NCBI GenBank assembly: GCA_934122085.1
Contig: CAKOVS010000008.1
Span: forward strand, 1-64,000
DNA from: an uncultured Clostridia bacterium
GTDB taxonomy: Bacteria; Bacillota; Clostridia; TANB77; CAG-508
Direction of reading: 5' to 3'
DNA length: 64,000 bases
In this document: piece after piece, positions 8,703-18,072 of the stretch
Layout of the letters: every line of letters starts with the position of its first letter
Position numbering within the stretch: position 1 is the stretch's first letter
Notes under the pieces: generated by a model
Told to the model about the DNA's origin: nothing
Seen by the model: only the letters and a program-made list of their open reading frames with translations
The model's database searches: none
Made by a program: the position numbers and the translations under genes

Positions 8703-9980
8703 ATGGATAGAAAACAAAGAACATGGGAAAAATTATATGCTCAATATGTTAATGGAGAGATGGATGCTAAATATGAAGAATTAAATAAAGTTTTTGGAAA
8801 AGATAGAGCAGAAAGAAGAAAAGGGCAAAGAAGTGGTCAAAATAGTAATAAAATGACCAAAGAACAATATTTGGAATATGAAAAAATGACAAAAATAAAG
8901 AAAAATTTAGGTCAAGTTAAAAATATAATTGAATATTTAAATAAATTATATGAATATCAAGAAAAAGTTGAAAAAGAATTAGATTTAAGAGAGAGCAAAA
9001 GTAATGATATAGAATTAAGAAAACTTGATAAAGATTTGACAAAGATTGATAGTGATTTAAAAACAATCAATAAAGAAATAATTGATTTGAAAAGCCAATT
9101 AAAAGCAACTAATTTAACTGATACTCAGTTAGCTAAATTACAAGAAAAATTAAAAGAAAAAGAAGAAGCAAAAGACAAGTTAACTAATCAGAGACAAGAA
9201 AATAATGATAATTATAATAAGTTATATAATGAAGAAAATAATTTAAAAAATAAAACAAGTGAATTTTCAAAATTAACATCAGATCAATTAAGAGATATCC
9301 ATAAGTCGATTTGTATGAAAATATCAGAGTCTCATTATTTTGGAAAAAAATTAATGAATGGCGAAAAAATAGATGATATACAATGGAAAAAAGATGAATT
9401 TAAATATAGTAAGTATGTTGCTAAAGATATACAAAAAGATAAAATAAAACAATTAAAAGAAGCTTCTCAAACAGTTGATTTACCAATAAAAGAAGAAAAT
9501 GGAATGAAAATAGAAGAAAATGAGAGTGCAACTGTAGAACAAGGTAATAAAACAGAAAAAGAAGACAATAAAGAAACATCATTAGTTTCAGTTAGCGAAT
9601 TTGATCAAAAACATCCTAGATTAGCAAAAATTAAAAATTTCTTTAAAGTGCTAAAGGATAAAATAACAAAAAAAGAAGAGAATTTTGATTTGGAATTAAA
9701 TTCAGAAGAAGCAGATAAAAAGTTAGAAGAAGCAAAGAGAATAGATGGTAAACGTTCTAAATTTTTGCAACAACTTGATGTTCGTAATGTTGCACAGAAT
9801 GGAATGGAAAATGAAGTAGAAAAAATGGAGAAAGCAGAACAAGAAAAGAAAAAAGCAGAATACGATAAAAAAGTTGAAGGGTATATGAAAAAGAAAATGG
9901 ATATGAAAATGATATCTTCAGAAACAGCTAAAAAAATTACAGAAAAATTGGAGCAAAAAGATGAAGAAAGTGAAAGATAG
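8703..9980 (+). CDS. Hypothetical long coiled-coil protein
   Basis: I do not recognise this 425-aa, highly charged protein. Residues ~60-200 and ~330-425 are strongly predicted coiled coil (K, E, N and Q heptads such as KLQEKLKEKEEAKDKLTNQ). No signal sequence or membrane segment is seen. The N-terminal ~45 residues are basic (DRAERRKGQRSGQ). A full-consensus promoter and an AGGAGG-type ribosome binding site suggest good expression. The gene is monocistronic, with a terminator overlapping its stop codon. A structural or scaffolding role is conceivable, but nothing in the sequence proves it. Confidence 0.65.
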   Translation: MDRKQRTWEKLYAQYVNGEMDAKYEELNKVFGKDRAERRKGQRSGQNSNKMTKEQYLEYEKMTKIKKNLGQVKNIIEYLNKLYEYQEKVEKELDLRESKSNDIELRKLDKDLTKIDSDLKTINKEIIDLKSQLKATNLTDTQLAKLQEKLKEKEEAKDKLTNQRQENNDNYNKLYNEENNLKNKTSEFSKLTSDQLRDIHKSICMKISESHYFGKKLMNGEKIDDIQWKKDEFKYSKYVAKDIQKDKIKQLKEASQTVDLPIKEENGMKIEENESATVEQGNKTEKEDNKETSLVSVSEFDQKHPRLAKIKNFFKVLKDKITKKEENFDLELNSEEADKKLEEAKRIDGKRSKFLQQLDVRNVAQNGMENEVEKMEKAEQEKKKAEYDKKVEGYMKKKMDMKMISSETAKKITEKLEQKDEESER

Positions 9981-10007
9981 AAGAACATATTGTTCTTCTA
10001 TTTTTTT
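9978..10007 (+). terminator. Intrinsic terminator overlapping a stop codon
   Basis: GAAGAAC/GTTCTTC stem beginning at the last base of the TAG stop of the 8703 gene, with a loop of five and a run of seven T. Confidence 0.75.
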
Positions 10008-10111
10008 CTCCAAACCTATTGCAATTTTAATAAAACAATAATAAAATAGAAACATCATGAATAAGAATAATAGCAAAATATAATAAACATAATAAGAAAG
10101 GAAATGAAATA

Positions 10112-11137
10112 ATGAATATATTACTAGACGCAATGGGAGGAGACAATGCACCAGATGCCAATATAAAAGGAGCATTAAAAGCAGTTAATCAAATAAAAGC
10201 AACAATAACATTAGTAGGAAAAGAAGAAGTAATAAGAAACAAAGTAAAAGAATTTACAGGAAAAGAAATTGAAGAAGTATCAAATAGACTAAAAATAAAA
10301 AATGCAACAGAAACAATTGAAATGGAAGATGGACCAACAGATGCAATAAGACATAAAAAAGATTCATCAATGGTAGTTGGATTTAAAATGCTAAAAGAAA
10401 ACGAAGGTGATGTATTCATATCTGCTGGAAATTCAGGAGCATTGCTTGCAGGAGCAACATTAATTGTTGGAAGAATAAAGGGAATAGATAGACCAGCATT
10501 AGCAGGAATATTACCAGCATATAAAAGCCAATTATTATTAATAGACTCAGGCTCAAATACAAATTGTAAACCAATTAACTTATTACAATTTGCTCAAATG
10601 TCAACAATATATTTAAAAAACACTTTTGGAATTGAAAAACCAGCAGTAGGATTGTTAAATATAGGAACAGAAGAAACAAAAGGAAATGAGTTAGTAAAAG
10701 AAAGTTATCATTTATTAAAAGAAAAATCAGAAGAATTAGGAATAAACTTTATAGGAAATGTTGAAGGAAGAGACGCATTTTCAGGAAAAGTTGATGCAAT
10801 AGTAACAGATGGATTTACAGGAAATGTATTTTTGAAGACAACAGAAGGACTTGGAAAATTTGTAAAAAGAACTTTATCAGAAAGTCTAACACAAAATATA
10901 TTTGCTAAAATTGGAACAATACCATGTTTGCCAGCAATTAATAGATTTAAAAAGACAATGGATTATAAATCATATGGAGGAGCATTATTCTTAGGAGTAA
11001 AAAAGCCAGTTGTAAAAGCACATGGAAGTAGTGATGAAAAACTATTTGAATTTACAATAAAACAAGCTGAAAAATTTGTTGAAAATAAAGCTGTAGACAA
11101 GATGATAGAGCACTTTGAACAAATTAATAAAGCTTAA
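10112..11137 (+). CDS. plsX: Phosphate acyltransferase PlsX
   Basis: PlsX converts acyl-ACP and phosphate to acyl-phosphate, the acyl donor for PlsY at the start of phospholipid synthesis. It is a peripheral membrane enzyme. The 341-aa length is normal. It begins with ILLDAMGGDNAPDANIKGA and contains EDGPTDAIRHKKDSSM and SAGNSGALLAG, all family hallmarks. The usual upstream partners (rpmF, fapR) are absent. The acpP gene 139 bp downstream has its own promoter, keeping the functional PlsX-ACP pairing. Confidence 0.95.
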   Translation: MNILLDAMGGDNAPDANIKGALKAVNQIKATITLVGKEEVIRNKVKEFTGKEIEEVSNRLKIKNATETIEMEDGPTDAIRHKKDSSMVVGFKMLKENEGDVFISAGNSGALLAGATLIVGRIKGIDRPALAGILPAYKSQLLLIDSGSNTNCKPINLLQFAQMSTIYLKNTFGIEKPAVGLLNIGTEETKGNELVKESYHLLKEKSEELGINFIGNVEGRDAFSGKVDAIVTDGFTGNVFLKTTEGLGKFVKRTLSESLTQNIFAKIGTIPCLPAINRFKKTMDYKSYGGALFLGVKKPVVKAHGSSDEKLFEFTIKQAEKFVENKAVDKMIEHFEQINKA

Positions 11138-11181
11138 ATTTTGAATGGTTAGTATAAAAAATAAAAAAAATCCAAATATGC

Positions 11182-11210
11182 TTGACAAAATAATAAACAT
11201 ATAATATAAA
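11182..11210 (+). promoter_or_regulatory. Promoter of acpP
   Basis: TTGACA, 17-bp spacer, TATAAA. A TATAAT lies only 12 bp from the -35 and is less likely to be used. Confidence 0.5.
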
Positions 11211-11276
11211 TGTTAAAGAAACATTTGAAAATTAAATGAAATATATCATTTAAAATTGAGAGGGGGTGAACTTGTA

Positions 11277-11516
11277 GTGAGTTCAGAAGAAGTATTTGAA
11301 AAAGTAAAAGGAATAATTGTTGAACAATTAGGTGTAGCTGATACAGCAGTTACATTAGAAGCATCTTTCATTGATGACTTAGGTGCTGATTCTTTAGATA
11401 TAGTAGAATTAGTTATGGCTTTAGAAGAAGAATTTGATATAGAAATTCCAGACGCTGATGCAGAAAAAGTTGTTACAGTTGGAGATGTAGTAGATTACAT
11501 AAAAGAAAATGTATAA
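11277..11516 (+). CDS. acpP: Acyl carrier protein
   Basis: ACP carries growing acyl chains on a 4'-phosphopantetheine arm. The attachment serine is in GADSLDIVELVM. GTG at 11277 is chosen as the start because GAGGGGGTGA lies at the proper distance; a TTG at 11256 would place the ribosome binding site inside the gene. The product is about 79 aa, the family norm. It lies between plsX and rnc, as in many Firmicutes, and ends in a terminator followed by hairpin element copy 2. Confidence 0.95.
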   Translation: MSSEEVFEKVKGIIVEQLGVADTAVTLEASFIDDLGADSLDIVELVMALEEEFDIEIPDADAEKVVTVGDVVDYIKENV

Positions 11517-11530
11517 TAAAAACAAAAGAT

Positions 11531-11558
11531 AGGCATGTTAAAAAACATGTCCTTTTTA
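11531..11558 (+). terminator. Intrinsic terminator of acpP
   Basis: AGGCATGTT/AACATGTCCT stem, then TTTTT. The T run overlaps the first arm of hairpin element copy 2. Confidence 0.7.
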
Positions 11559-11683
11559 TTATGCAAAAATTTATAATTTTTGCATAATAAAATGATGCTA
11601 CAATAGCTATTCCCTTTGAGATTTTCTCCTTACAGTCGAAAACTCAAATCGGGTTAAGAAAAGTTGACAAAGTCACTTTTCTT
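11556..11683 (+). repeat. Intergenic multi-hairpin element, copy 2 (upstream of rnc)
   Basis: Stem I (11556-11590) has arms TTATTATGCAAAAATT/AATTTTTGCATAATAA: the same size and place as in other copies but a different sequence. A small GCTA/TAGC hairpin follows. Stem II (11612-11653) is CCC-TTTGAG-TTTTC paired with GAAAA-CTCAAA-GGG. Stem III (about 11656-11682) is AAGAAAAGT-GAC with GTC-CTTTTCTT. The conserved core CAGTCGAAAACTCAAATCG is shared with copies 3 and 4. A promoter for rnc begins directly after it. Confidence 0.8.
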
Positions 11684-11684
11684 G

Positions 11685-11713
11685 TTGCATTTTTTTATTT
11701 GATATAGTAAAAT
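11685..11713 (+). promoter_or_regulatory. Promoter of rnc
   Basis: TTGCAT, 17-bp spacer, TAAAAT. It starts right after stem III of the hairpin element, so here the element need not be part of the rnc transcript. Confidence 0.5.
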
Positions 11714-11756
11714 AGAAACATATAATAATGGAAAAAAGAGGTAAGTTAAATAAATC

Positions 11757-12425
11757 ATGAAGAGTTTAGAAGAAAATATAGGATATACATTTAAAAATAA
11801 AGAATTACTAAAAAGAGCATTAACACATACATCATATGCTTATGAAAAAGGAGTTCAAAGTAATGAAAAACTAGAATTTTTAGGTGATAGCATATTAGAA
11901 TTCATATCAAGTATATATATATATCAAAATTATCCAACATTAAAAGAAGGGGAGATGACAAAAGTAAGAGCAACAGTAGTATGTGAAGATAGTTTATATA
12001 AAATAGCTACAAAACTAAAATTTAATGAATTTTTATATTTAGGAAATTCAGAAATAAAAGGAAAAGAGCAAATTAGAAAAGCTATTTTAGCAGACAGTGT
12101 TGAAGCAGTAATTGCAGCAATGTATTTAGATAGTAATTTAGAAGAAGCTCAAAGATTTATTATAGATAATTTAAGAGATGAAATTGAAATTGCAACAAAA
12201 CATGTTGGACAAAAAGATTATAAAACAGTACTTCAAGAAAAACTACAAGAACACGGAACAACAAGTATAAAATATGAGATAATAGATGAAAAAGGACCAG
12301 ACCATGCAAAAATATTTGTATCACAAGTAGAATGGAATGGAAAAAAACTTGCAATAGGTGAAGGAAAATCTAAAAAAATTGCAGAAATGGAAGCTGCGAG
12401 AAAAGCTCTTGAAATCTTAAAATAG
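11757..12425 (+). CDS. rnc: Ribonuclease III
   Basis: RNase III cleaves double-stranded RNA in rRNA maturation and mRNA turnover. The 222-aa length is typical. The catalytic signature NEKLEFLGDSILEF is near residue 38. The C-terminal dsRNA-binding domain (residues ~155-222) ends with the KKIAEMEAARKALE helix. The start is ATG behind AGAGGT. smc and ftsY, which often follow, are replaced here by a radical SAM gene 34 bp downstream, probably co-transcribed. Confidence 0.95.
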   Translation: MKSLEENIGYTFKNKELLKRALTHTSYAYEKGVQSNEKLEFLGDSILEFISSIYIYQNYPTLKEGEMTKVRATVVCEDSLYKIATKLKFNEFLYLGNSEIKGKEQIRKAILADSVEAVIAAMYLDSNLEEAQRFIIDNLRDEIEIATKHVGQKDYKTVLQEKLQEHGTTSIKYEIIDEKGPDHAKIFVSQVEWNGKKLAIGEGKSKKIAEMEAARKALEILK

Positions 12426-12459
12426 AATAAATATATAATGTAAGAAAGGAATTAAGAAT

Positions 12460-13521
12460 ATGAAAAAACGTTATATAATTCCAATATTTGTACCACATTT
12501 AGGATGTCCAAATGATTGTGTATTTTGTAATCAAAAATCAATAAGTGGACAACAAAAAATGATAACAAAAGAAGATATAATAAAAACAATTAATTTTTAT
12601 TTAGAAAACATAAAAGATAAAGAAGCCAAAAAAGAAGTTGCATTTTTTGGGGGAAGCTTTACTGGAATTGATGTAAACAAACAAGAAGAATTCCTACAAA
12701 CAGCATATAAATTTATAAAAGATGGAAAAATAGATAGTATAAGAGTTTCAACAAGACCTGATTATATAAATAAAGATATATTAAAAAGATTGAAAAAATA
12801 TAAAGTAAGAACAATAGAATTAGGAGTTCAATCTGCAAATGACTATATATTAAAACAAAGCCATAGAGGGCATACATTTGAAGATGTAAAAAAAGCATCA
12901 AAATTAATCAGATGGTATGGATTTAATCTAGGACATCAGATGATGGTAGGGTTGCCAGAAAGTACTAGATTAGATGAAATAAATACAGCAAAAGAATTAA
13001 TTAAATTAAAACCAAAAATGGTAAGAATTTATCCTGTATTAGTAATACATAATACAAAACTTGAAAAAGATTATTTAGAAGGAAAATATAAGCCATTAAC
13101 AGTTGTACAAGCTGTAGAAACATGTAAAGAAATTGTACCATTATTTAGAGCAAAAGGAATAGATATAATTAGAATAGGACTTCAAAATACAGATGAAATA
13201 ACAGATCCATCTGTAAAAGGAAGTGAAGTGGTTGCAGGTCCATATCATCCAGCATTTAGACAATTAGTAGAAGCAAATTTATGGTATGATGATATATTAA
13301 AAAGAATAAAAGAAATGAACACAAAAGTAAAAAGGGTAAAAATTATAATTAATCCTAAAGATGTAAATAATGTTGTTGGACATAAGAGAGAAAATATAAG
13401 AAAATTAAAAGATGTATATGAATTAGATTTAATAATTGAACAAGATGAAAAAATGAAAGAAGGAAAATTTAAACTAGAAATATTAGAAAAATATCCAGAA
13501 TTTTTAGATGAAAAGGAATAA
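12460..13521 (+). CDS. Elp3-like radical SAM protein
   Basis: This is a cytoplasmic iron-sulfur radical SAM protein of the COG1243 (Elp3-like) type. The cluster motif is CPNDCVFC near residue 18, a CxxxCxxC spacing, followed by the SAM-binding FFGGSFTGID. Only the SAM part is obvious; the C-terminal GNAT acetyltransferase domain of full Elp3 is absent at 353 aa. The substrate is not known from sequence. Genes of this type commonly sit beside rnc in Clostridia, as here, and the 34-bp spacing implies co-transcription with rnc. Confidence 0.85.
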   Translation: MKKRYIIPIFVPHLGCPNDCVFCNQKSISGQQKMITKEDIIKTINFYLENIKDKEAKKEVAFFGGSFTGIDVNKQEEFLQTAYKFIKDGKIDSIRVSTRPDYINKDILKRLKKYKVRTIELGVQSANDYILKQSHRGHTFEDVKKASKLIRWYGFNLGHQMMVGLPESTRLDEINTAKELIKLKPKMVRIYPVLVIHNTKLEKDYLEGKYKPLTVVQAVETCKEIVPLFRAKGIDIIRIGLQNTDEITDPSVKGSEVVAGPYHPAFRQLVEANLWYDDILKRIKEMNTKVKRVKIIINPKDVNNVVGHKRENIRKLKDVYELDLIIEQDEKMKEGKFKLEILEKYPEFLDEKE

Positions 13522-13529
13522 AAGAAACT

Positions 13530-14447
13530 ATGGAAAAAGAAAATAAAACGATAAATATATTATTGATTGTTATAATGATATTAGTTGTTGTGGGATGTAT
13601 TGTTGCATATTTATATTTTACACATACATGGGAAAAGAAAGACAAAAATCAAGAACCAATTTTTACAATGGTAAATTATCCAAAAATAGATGGTTCAACA
13701 GCTACATTACCTTTAGCACAAGCATATAAATCAGCATTTACAGGAACAGATATTAAAAAAGTTGATGTTACACATTCTAAAACACATAATGCATATGTTA
13801 ATTTAATAAATAAAAAATCAGATTTAATATTAGTAACATATCCATCTGAAGAAGAACAACAACTTGCCAAAGATGCGGGGGTAGAATTAGAAATTATACC
13901 AGTTGTAAAAGAAGCATTTGTATTTTTTGTTAATAAAGAAAATTCAGTAGATAATTTAACATTAAATCAAATTCAAGATATATATTCAGGAAAAGTAACT
14001 AATTGGAAAGAAGTTGGAGGAACAGATGCTCAAATATTAGCATATCAAAGACCACAAAATTCTGGAAGTCAATCTGGAATGTTGTCACTTGTAATGCAAG
14101 GAATAAAAATGAAAGAACCTGAAAAAGAAACAATTGCACAATCTATGGTAGATATAGTTGATGTAGTTTCAGATTATCAAAATAAAGAGAATGCTATAGG
14201 ATATTCATATTATTATTATATTACAACAATGTATTCAAAAGACAAAATAAAACTTTTATCTGTAAATGGAATAGAACCAACTTATGATAATATAAAAACA
14301 GGTTTATATAATATCCAAACAGCATATTATGCTGTAATAAGAAAAGATGAGCCAGAAAATAGTGATGCTAGAAAATTATTAAATGCAATGATATCAACAT
14401 ATGGTCAAAAAGTTGCTAAGGAGGCAGGATATGTTCAAAACTATTAA
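13530..14447 (+). CDS. PstS-like phosphate-binding lipoprotein
   Basis: This is a substrate-binding protein of the PBP/PstS type, 305 aa. Residues ~8-30 form a hydrophobic signal or anchor with a lipobox-like VVVGC. The mature part has the PstS-type blocks DLILVTYPSEEE, VNLTLNQIQDIYSGK-like YSGKVTNWKEVGG and QRPQNSGSQSG, where the ligand loop is normally R-x-x-x-S-G. No pstC, pstA or pstB is nearby, so it may act as a sensor or a loose partner of a distant transporter. It begins 8 bp after the radical SAM gene and overlaps the next gene by 17 bp. Confidence 0.75.
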   Translation: MEKENKTINILLIVIMILVVVGCIVAYLYFTHTWEKKDKNQEPIFTMVNYPKIDGSTATLPLAQAYKSAFTGTDIKKVDVTHSKTHNAYVNLINKKSDLILVTYPSEEEQQLAKDAGVELEIIPVVKEAFVFFVNKENSVDNLTLNQIQDIYSGKVTNWKEVGGTDAQILAYQRPQNSGSQSGMLSLVMQGIKMKEPEKETIAQSMVDIVDVVSDYQNKENAIGYSYYYYITTMYSKDKIKLLSVNGIEPTYDNIKTGLYNIQTAYYAVIRKDEPENSDARKLLNAMISTYGQKVAKEAGYVQNY

Positions 14448-15774
14448 AGGAAAATTGATCTTTGTTGTTACATTTTCTGTTATTTGTATAATAATAACAT
14501 CAATATTAGTTATGTATAAAAGAATTGATATAAAAGATGATAATTCAGAAGAAATAGCAAAAACAGAAGAAACCAAAAACAATGAGGCAACAAATCAAAA
14601 AGGAATTGATTTAAAAGGAAAATATAATCAAAATGATTTGAAAATTACAGAAAAAAGAGCAACAAAAGAAAGAGTTGAAATAACATACTTCCAGATAGAT
14701 GGTTTAAAAAATCAAAAAATTCAAGAGAAGATAAATAAAGAAATTGAAATTGAAGCTTTAAATGGATATAAAGAAAATATTGATTTAGATAAAGTTGTAA
14801 ATGCTTCAATAAGTTTATATGAGACAGCTAATTTTAGTAACATACTTTCTTTTTCTTCATATTCTTGGGGAAAAATAAATGATGATAGTGACGATTTGAT
14901 AAATGTTCAAAAAGGATTTACATATGACCTAAATACAGGAAATTTAATAAAGTTAGAAGATTTATTTACAACAAATGCTCCAATAACTGAAATATTAAGA
15001 AAATCAGCATATTATGGATTTGTGTCAAATAGAGCTGAGATGAATTTAAGTGGAAATTTACAAGTTAATGATTATGGAAATATAGAAGAAGATGTTGCAG
15101 ATTTTATAGAACAATATAAGAATGGAAAAATAACAGAGTTTTATTGTACTCCATCAGCAATTATGATAGTATATGATGAAATATATATACCAGTTTCATT
15201 TGAAGAATGGGCTGATTATATAAATATTTATAATAAATATTTATCAAGTGAATCATTATATAAATCAAATAATATAGGATATAAAAATTTATATACATTA
15301 ACAGATAGAACTTTAAACGATTTTTACTATTATACAAATTATCAAAATGAGAAAAATTATTTTATAGAGATTTTAGTTTTATGGGATGAAGATAATAGTA
15401 GTGATTTCGAAAAACAATTAGTATCAAATAAAATAAAAGATATAGAAAGAGAAATTTCAGATTTAAAAGTAAAAGCAAATCAAGATACAAATAATTTTTA
15501 TATTTTAAATTATTATATTGAAATAAATGGATTTTTTGAACAATCAATGGAAGAAAATTTAGTATCTGTAACAGAGTGGGGAAATTATTATGATATGACA
15601 ATACATGATTTTGAAACAACAATTGAACCTATAATAATAAAATATGATAGAAGTGCAAATGAAGGTGGAGGAATTCCAGAATATGTATATAACTTTACAG
15701 ATGTCTTAAAAATTGAACCACAAAAATTAACAGAATATTATAATATTGAAACAGGTGAAAAGGTGGTTATCTAA
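14431..15774 (+). CDS. Membrane-anchored DUF3298-like protein
   Basis: 447 aa with one N-terminal membrane segment (residues ~6-28) and an outside domain. The block YDLNTGNLIKLEDLF followed by a C-terminal VSFEEWADYI-type strand is the pattern of DUF3298, found in RsiV-like and deacetylase-linked extracellular proteins. ATG 14431 is chosen because AAGGAGG lies 7 bases upstream; the earlier in-frame ATG at 14401 has no ribosome binding site. It overlaps the preceding PstS-like gene, implying coupled translation. The second half (residues ~290-447) is unrecognised. Family assignment is tentative. Confidence 0.6.
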   Translation: MFKTIKGKLIFVVTFSVICIIITSILVMYKRIDIKDDNSEEIAKTEETKNNEATNQKGIDLKGKYNQNDLKITEKRATKERVEITYFQIDGLKNQKIQEKINKEIEIEALNGYKENIDLDKVVNASISLYETANFSNILSFSSYSWGKINDDSDDLINVQKGFTYDLNTGNLIKLEDLFTTNAPITEILRKSAYYGFVSNRAEMNLSGNLQVNDYGNIEEDVADFIEQYKNGKITEFYCTPSAIMIVYDEIYIPVSFEEWADYINIYNKYLSSESLYKSNNIGYKNLYTLTDRTLNDFYYYTNYQNEKNYFIEILVLWDEDNSSDFEKQLVSNKIKDIEREISDLKVKANQDTNNFYILNYYIEINGFFEQSMEENLVSVTEWGNYYDMTIHDFETTIEPIIIKYDRSANEGGGIPEYVYNFTDVLKIEPQKLTEYYNIETGEKVVI

Positions 15775-15788
15775 TATAATATGTATAA

Positions 15789-15830
15789 AAAACTATATAT
15801 TACAAATAATTGTAATATATAGTTTTTTTG
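15789..15830 (+). terminator. Intrinsic terminator before yitT
   Basis: AACTATATATTAC/GTAATATATAGTT perfect stem followed by seven T. The yitT ribosome binding site begins 2 bases after it. Confidence 0.8.
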
Positions 15831-15844
15831 TAAAGGAGATGTTT

Positions 15845-16696
15845 GTGAAAAGTGGAGTAAAACAAGCTATTCTAGATGGAAGCGGAACAGTAATAGGGGC
15901 GATGATAATGGCATTTGGAACATCATTATTTTTATTACCAAATCAATTATCAACAGGAGGATTTTCAGGAATAGCAACAATAACATATTATTTATTTAAT
16001 ATTCCTATGGGATTAATGAATTTAATATTAAATATTCCAATGTTTATTTTTTCAAATTATAGAATAGGAAGAAAGTTTTTAATAAAATCTATAGTAGGAA
16101 CAGCAAGTTTGTCAGTTTTTATAGATATATTTGATAAAATTGAACCAATAACAACAGACAGATTTTTAGCATCAGTATATGGAGGGGCAATAATAGGAAT
16201 TGGTACTGCAATAATTTTAAAAGTAGGAGCATCAACTGGTGGAACAGAATTAATTGCAAATTTAATAAAATCATATAAACCTAATATTACTATAAGTAGA
16301 TATTTAACAATAATAGATATTATAATTGTCATTGCAAATGTATTTGTATTTAAACATATTGAAATAGGATTATATTCTGCAATTGCAATATATTTATATG
16401 GAAAATTAATTGACACTATATTTGAAGGTGTTTATTACACAAAAATAATGTTTATAATTTCAGACAAAAGTGATAAAATTTCAAAGAAAATAGAAGAAAA
16501 TGTAAAAAGAGGAGTAACAGGGCTTTACGGAAAAGGAATGTATAGTGGAAATGACAAATTAGTATTAATATGTGCAGCAAATATAGGAGATATACCTAAA
16601 ATAAAAAGTATTGCTCGAAATATTGATGAAAAAAGTTTTATTGTAGTTGCAAATGCAAGAGAAGTATTAGGAAAAGGATTTAAAGAATCAAGTTAA
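15845..16696 (+). CDS. YitT family membrane protein
   Basis: Integral membrane protein with five or six predicted segments, then a soluble DUF2179 domain (residues ~200-283, RGVTGLYGKGMYSG, the family hallmark). GTG 15845 is preferred because AAAGGAG is 6 bases upstream; the ATG at 15839 lies too close to it. The function of the family is unsettled. It converges on gerAC and shares a bidirectional terminator with it. Confidence 0.85.
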   Translation: MKSGVKQAILDGSGTVIGAMIMAFGTSLFLLPNQLSTGGFSGIATITYYLFNIPMGLMNLILNIPMFIFSNYRIGRKFLIKSIVGTASLSVFIDIFDKIEPITTDRFLASVYGGAIIGIGTAIILKVGASTGGTELIANLIKSYKPNITISRYLTIIDIIIVIANVFVFKHIEIGLYSAIAIYLYGKLIDTIFEGVYYTKIMFIISDKSDKISKKIEENVKRGVTGLYGKGMYSGNDKLVLICAANIGDIPKIKSIARNIDEKSFIVVANAREVLGKGFKESS

Positions 16697-16730
16697 GTGC
16701 AAATGTATTTTTACATTTGCACTTATGTTT
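16693..16730. terminator. Bidirectional terminator between yitT and gerAC
   Basis: AAGTGCAAATGT/ACATTTGCACTT stem with an all-T loop, lying between two convergent genes and overlapping both gene ends. The plus-strand T run is interrupted (ATGTTTTTG). Confidence 0.65.
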
Positions 16731-18072
16731 TTGTTATGAGTAATGAAGAAATAATGTTAACATGTGTATTACAATTAAAGTTGGCATTTTTTAATTTTTC
16801 TTTATAATTAAAATCATCAAAGTTTTTTTGATAAGGAAAATATTTTAGAATACTTAAATAATATTTATCAATATCAACATTATATTCTTTTGCTGTTTTA
16901 TCAAAATATTTATTTAATTCATCATTTAAACGATTTTGAGTAGCAGTAGATATCTTATCTATAGTATCTGTATCTTCATAGTTTATATTTGAATTTAATG
17001 AGATTATATTAGCAATTAAATTTAGTTCAATATTTATATTTATAGCTCCATTTTCGATATTAGATGTTATTTTTGATTTTTTATTATGAGAAAGTTGAAT
17101 TTCTAATTGTTTATTTTCAACTAATGGATCTTCAACAGATATTATACAGGTATCAATAGAATTTGTAATAAGAGAATGACAAATAGATTCCCAAACAGTT
17201 AATTCTCCAATATATTTATCACCAGAAAAAATAGCAAGACCAAGGTCTTCTGTACCTCTTCTACCAACAATTGAACTTTTTCCAGCAACTAAATTATTCT
17301 GATTAGTTTCAATATCTTGTTTTTCTTGCTCCTCAACATCTTGTGAGGATGAATTAGAATTTGAGGCTTCACCATTTATATTGCCTGAATTGCCACTATT
17401 TGAAGATGAAGAACTTTCTTCAGAAGAATTTGAAGATGATTTATTTTCTTCAGAACGTGCTGTTGAATTTAATCCACCTAAGACTGCTATTGGGTCTGAA
17501 TTGCTCTCAGATAGATTATTAAAAAAATCACCAAGAGTTATATTTGAAAAATATCCAGTCAGTTTACTTGTAATATCAAATGTATCAAAATATTTACTTG
17601 TTAGATTTTCTAAATTAGGTTTACTATTATTAATATAATCATATGCTTTACAATTTGTAACAACAATATTAGCAGAAGAACGAATTTCTTCATTATTTAT
17701 TAAACTATATATCTCTGATGAAATGCCTTCTTTGGCAATTTCTTCTGAAAAAACGATAACACTACAATGTGCAAGATTAATTTCTTTACCTATATAACTA
17801 TTTAAAAGGTTTAATCCACTAAACATAGAATTAGCTTCACAAGATGTTAATACAATTTGCGAAGAATCAGAAGATGCACCACTTGATGAAGAAGAAACAT
17901 TTATAAATTGAGTAGAGATTTTTAATCTTGCTTTTTCGCCTTTATCAATTCCAAGTACAAGAACATATGCAAGATGTTCTATACGATGAGAGACGTATGA
18001 ATTGGAAAATCCTGCAATAAATGTAATAAAGACAACAAATAATATTAAAATAATTATAAATTTTTTCTTCAT
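16723..18072 (-). CDS. Spore germination protein GerAC-like
   Basis: C subunit of a Ger-type nutrient germinant receptor. After the N-terminal hydrophobic segment comes the family block HRIEHLAYVLVLGID, and near the end the typical DKYYLSILKYFP region. Residues ~205-260 are a Ser/Asn/Glu-rich insertion. The lipobox cysteine found in GerAC proteins before this block is not seen: the segment reads AGFSNSYVSHRIEHLA. ATG 18072 is chosen over the GTG at 18081 because AAAGGTGG precedes it and its ATGA overlaps the gerAB stop, a classic coupled junction. The germinant cannot be told from sequence. Confidence 0.85.
   Translation of the reverse strand: MKKKFIIILILFVVFITFIAGFSNSYVSHRIEHLAYVLVLGIDKGEKARLKISTQFINVSSSSSGASSDSSQIVLTSCEANSMFSGLNLLNSYIGKEINLAHCSVIVFSEEIAKEGISSEIYSLINNEEIRSSANIVVTNCKAYDYINNSKPNLENLTSKYFDTFDITSKLTGYFSNITLGDFFNNLSESNSDPIAVLGGLNSTARSEENKSSSNSSEESSSSSNSGNSGNINGEASNSNSSSQDVEEQEKQDIETNQNNLVAGKSSIVGRRGTEDLGLAIFSGDKYIGELTVWESICHSLITNSIDTCIISVEDPLVENKQLEIQLSHNKKSKITSNIENGAININIELNLIANIISLNSNINYEDTDTIDKISTATQNRLNDELNKYFDKTAKEYNVDIDKYYLSILKYFPYQKNFDDFNYKEKLKNANFNCNTHVNIISSLLITKT

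Noticed and set aside
15746..15844. Longer N-terminus of the YitT protein beginning at 15746
   Set aside because: It would overlap the preceding gene and contain the terminator hairpin; a ribosome binding site supports 15845.
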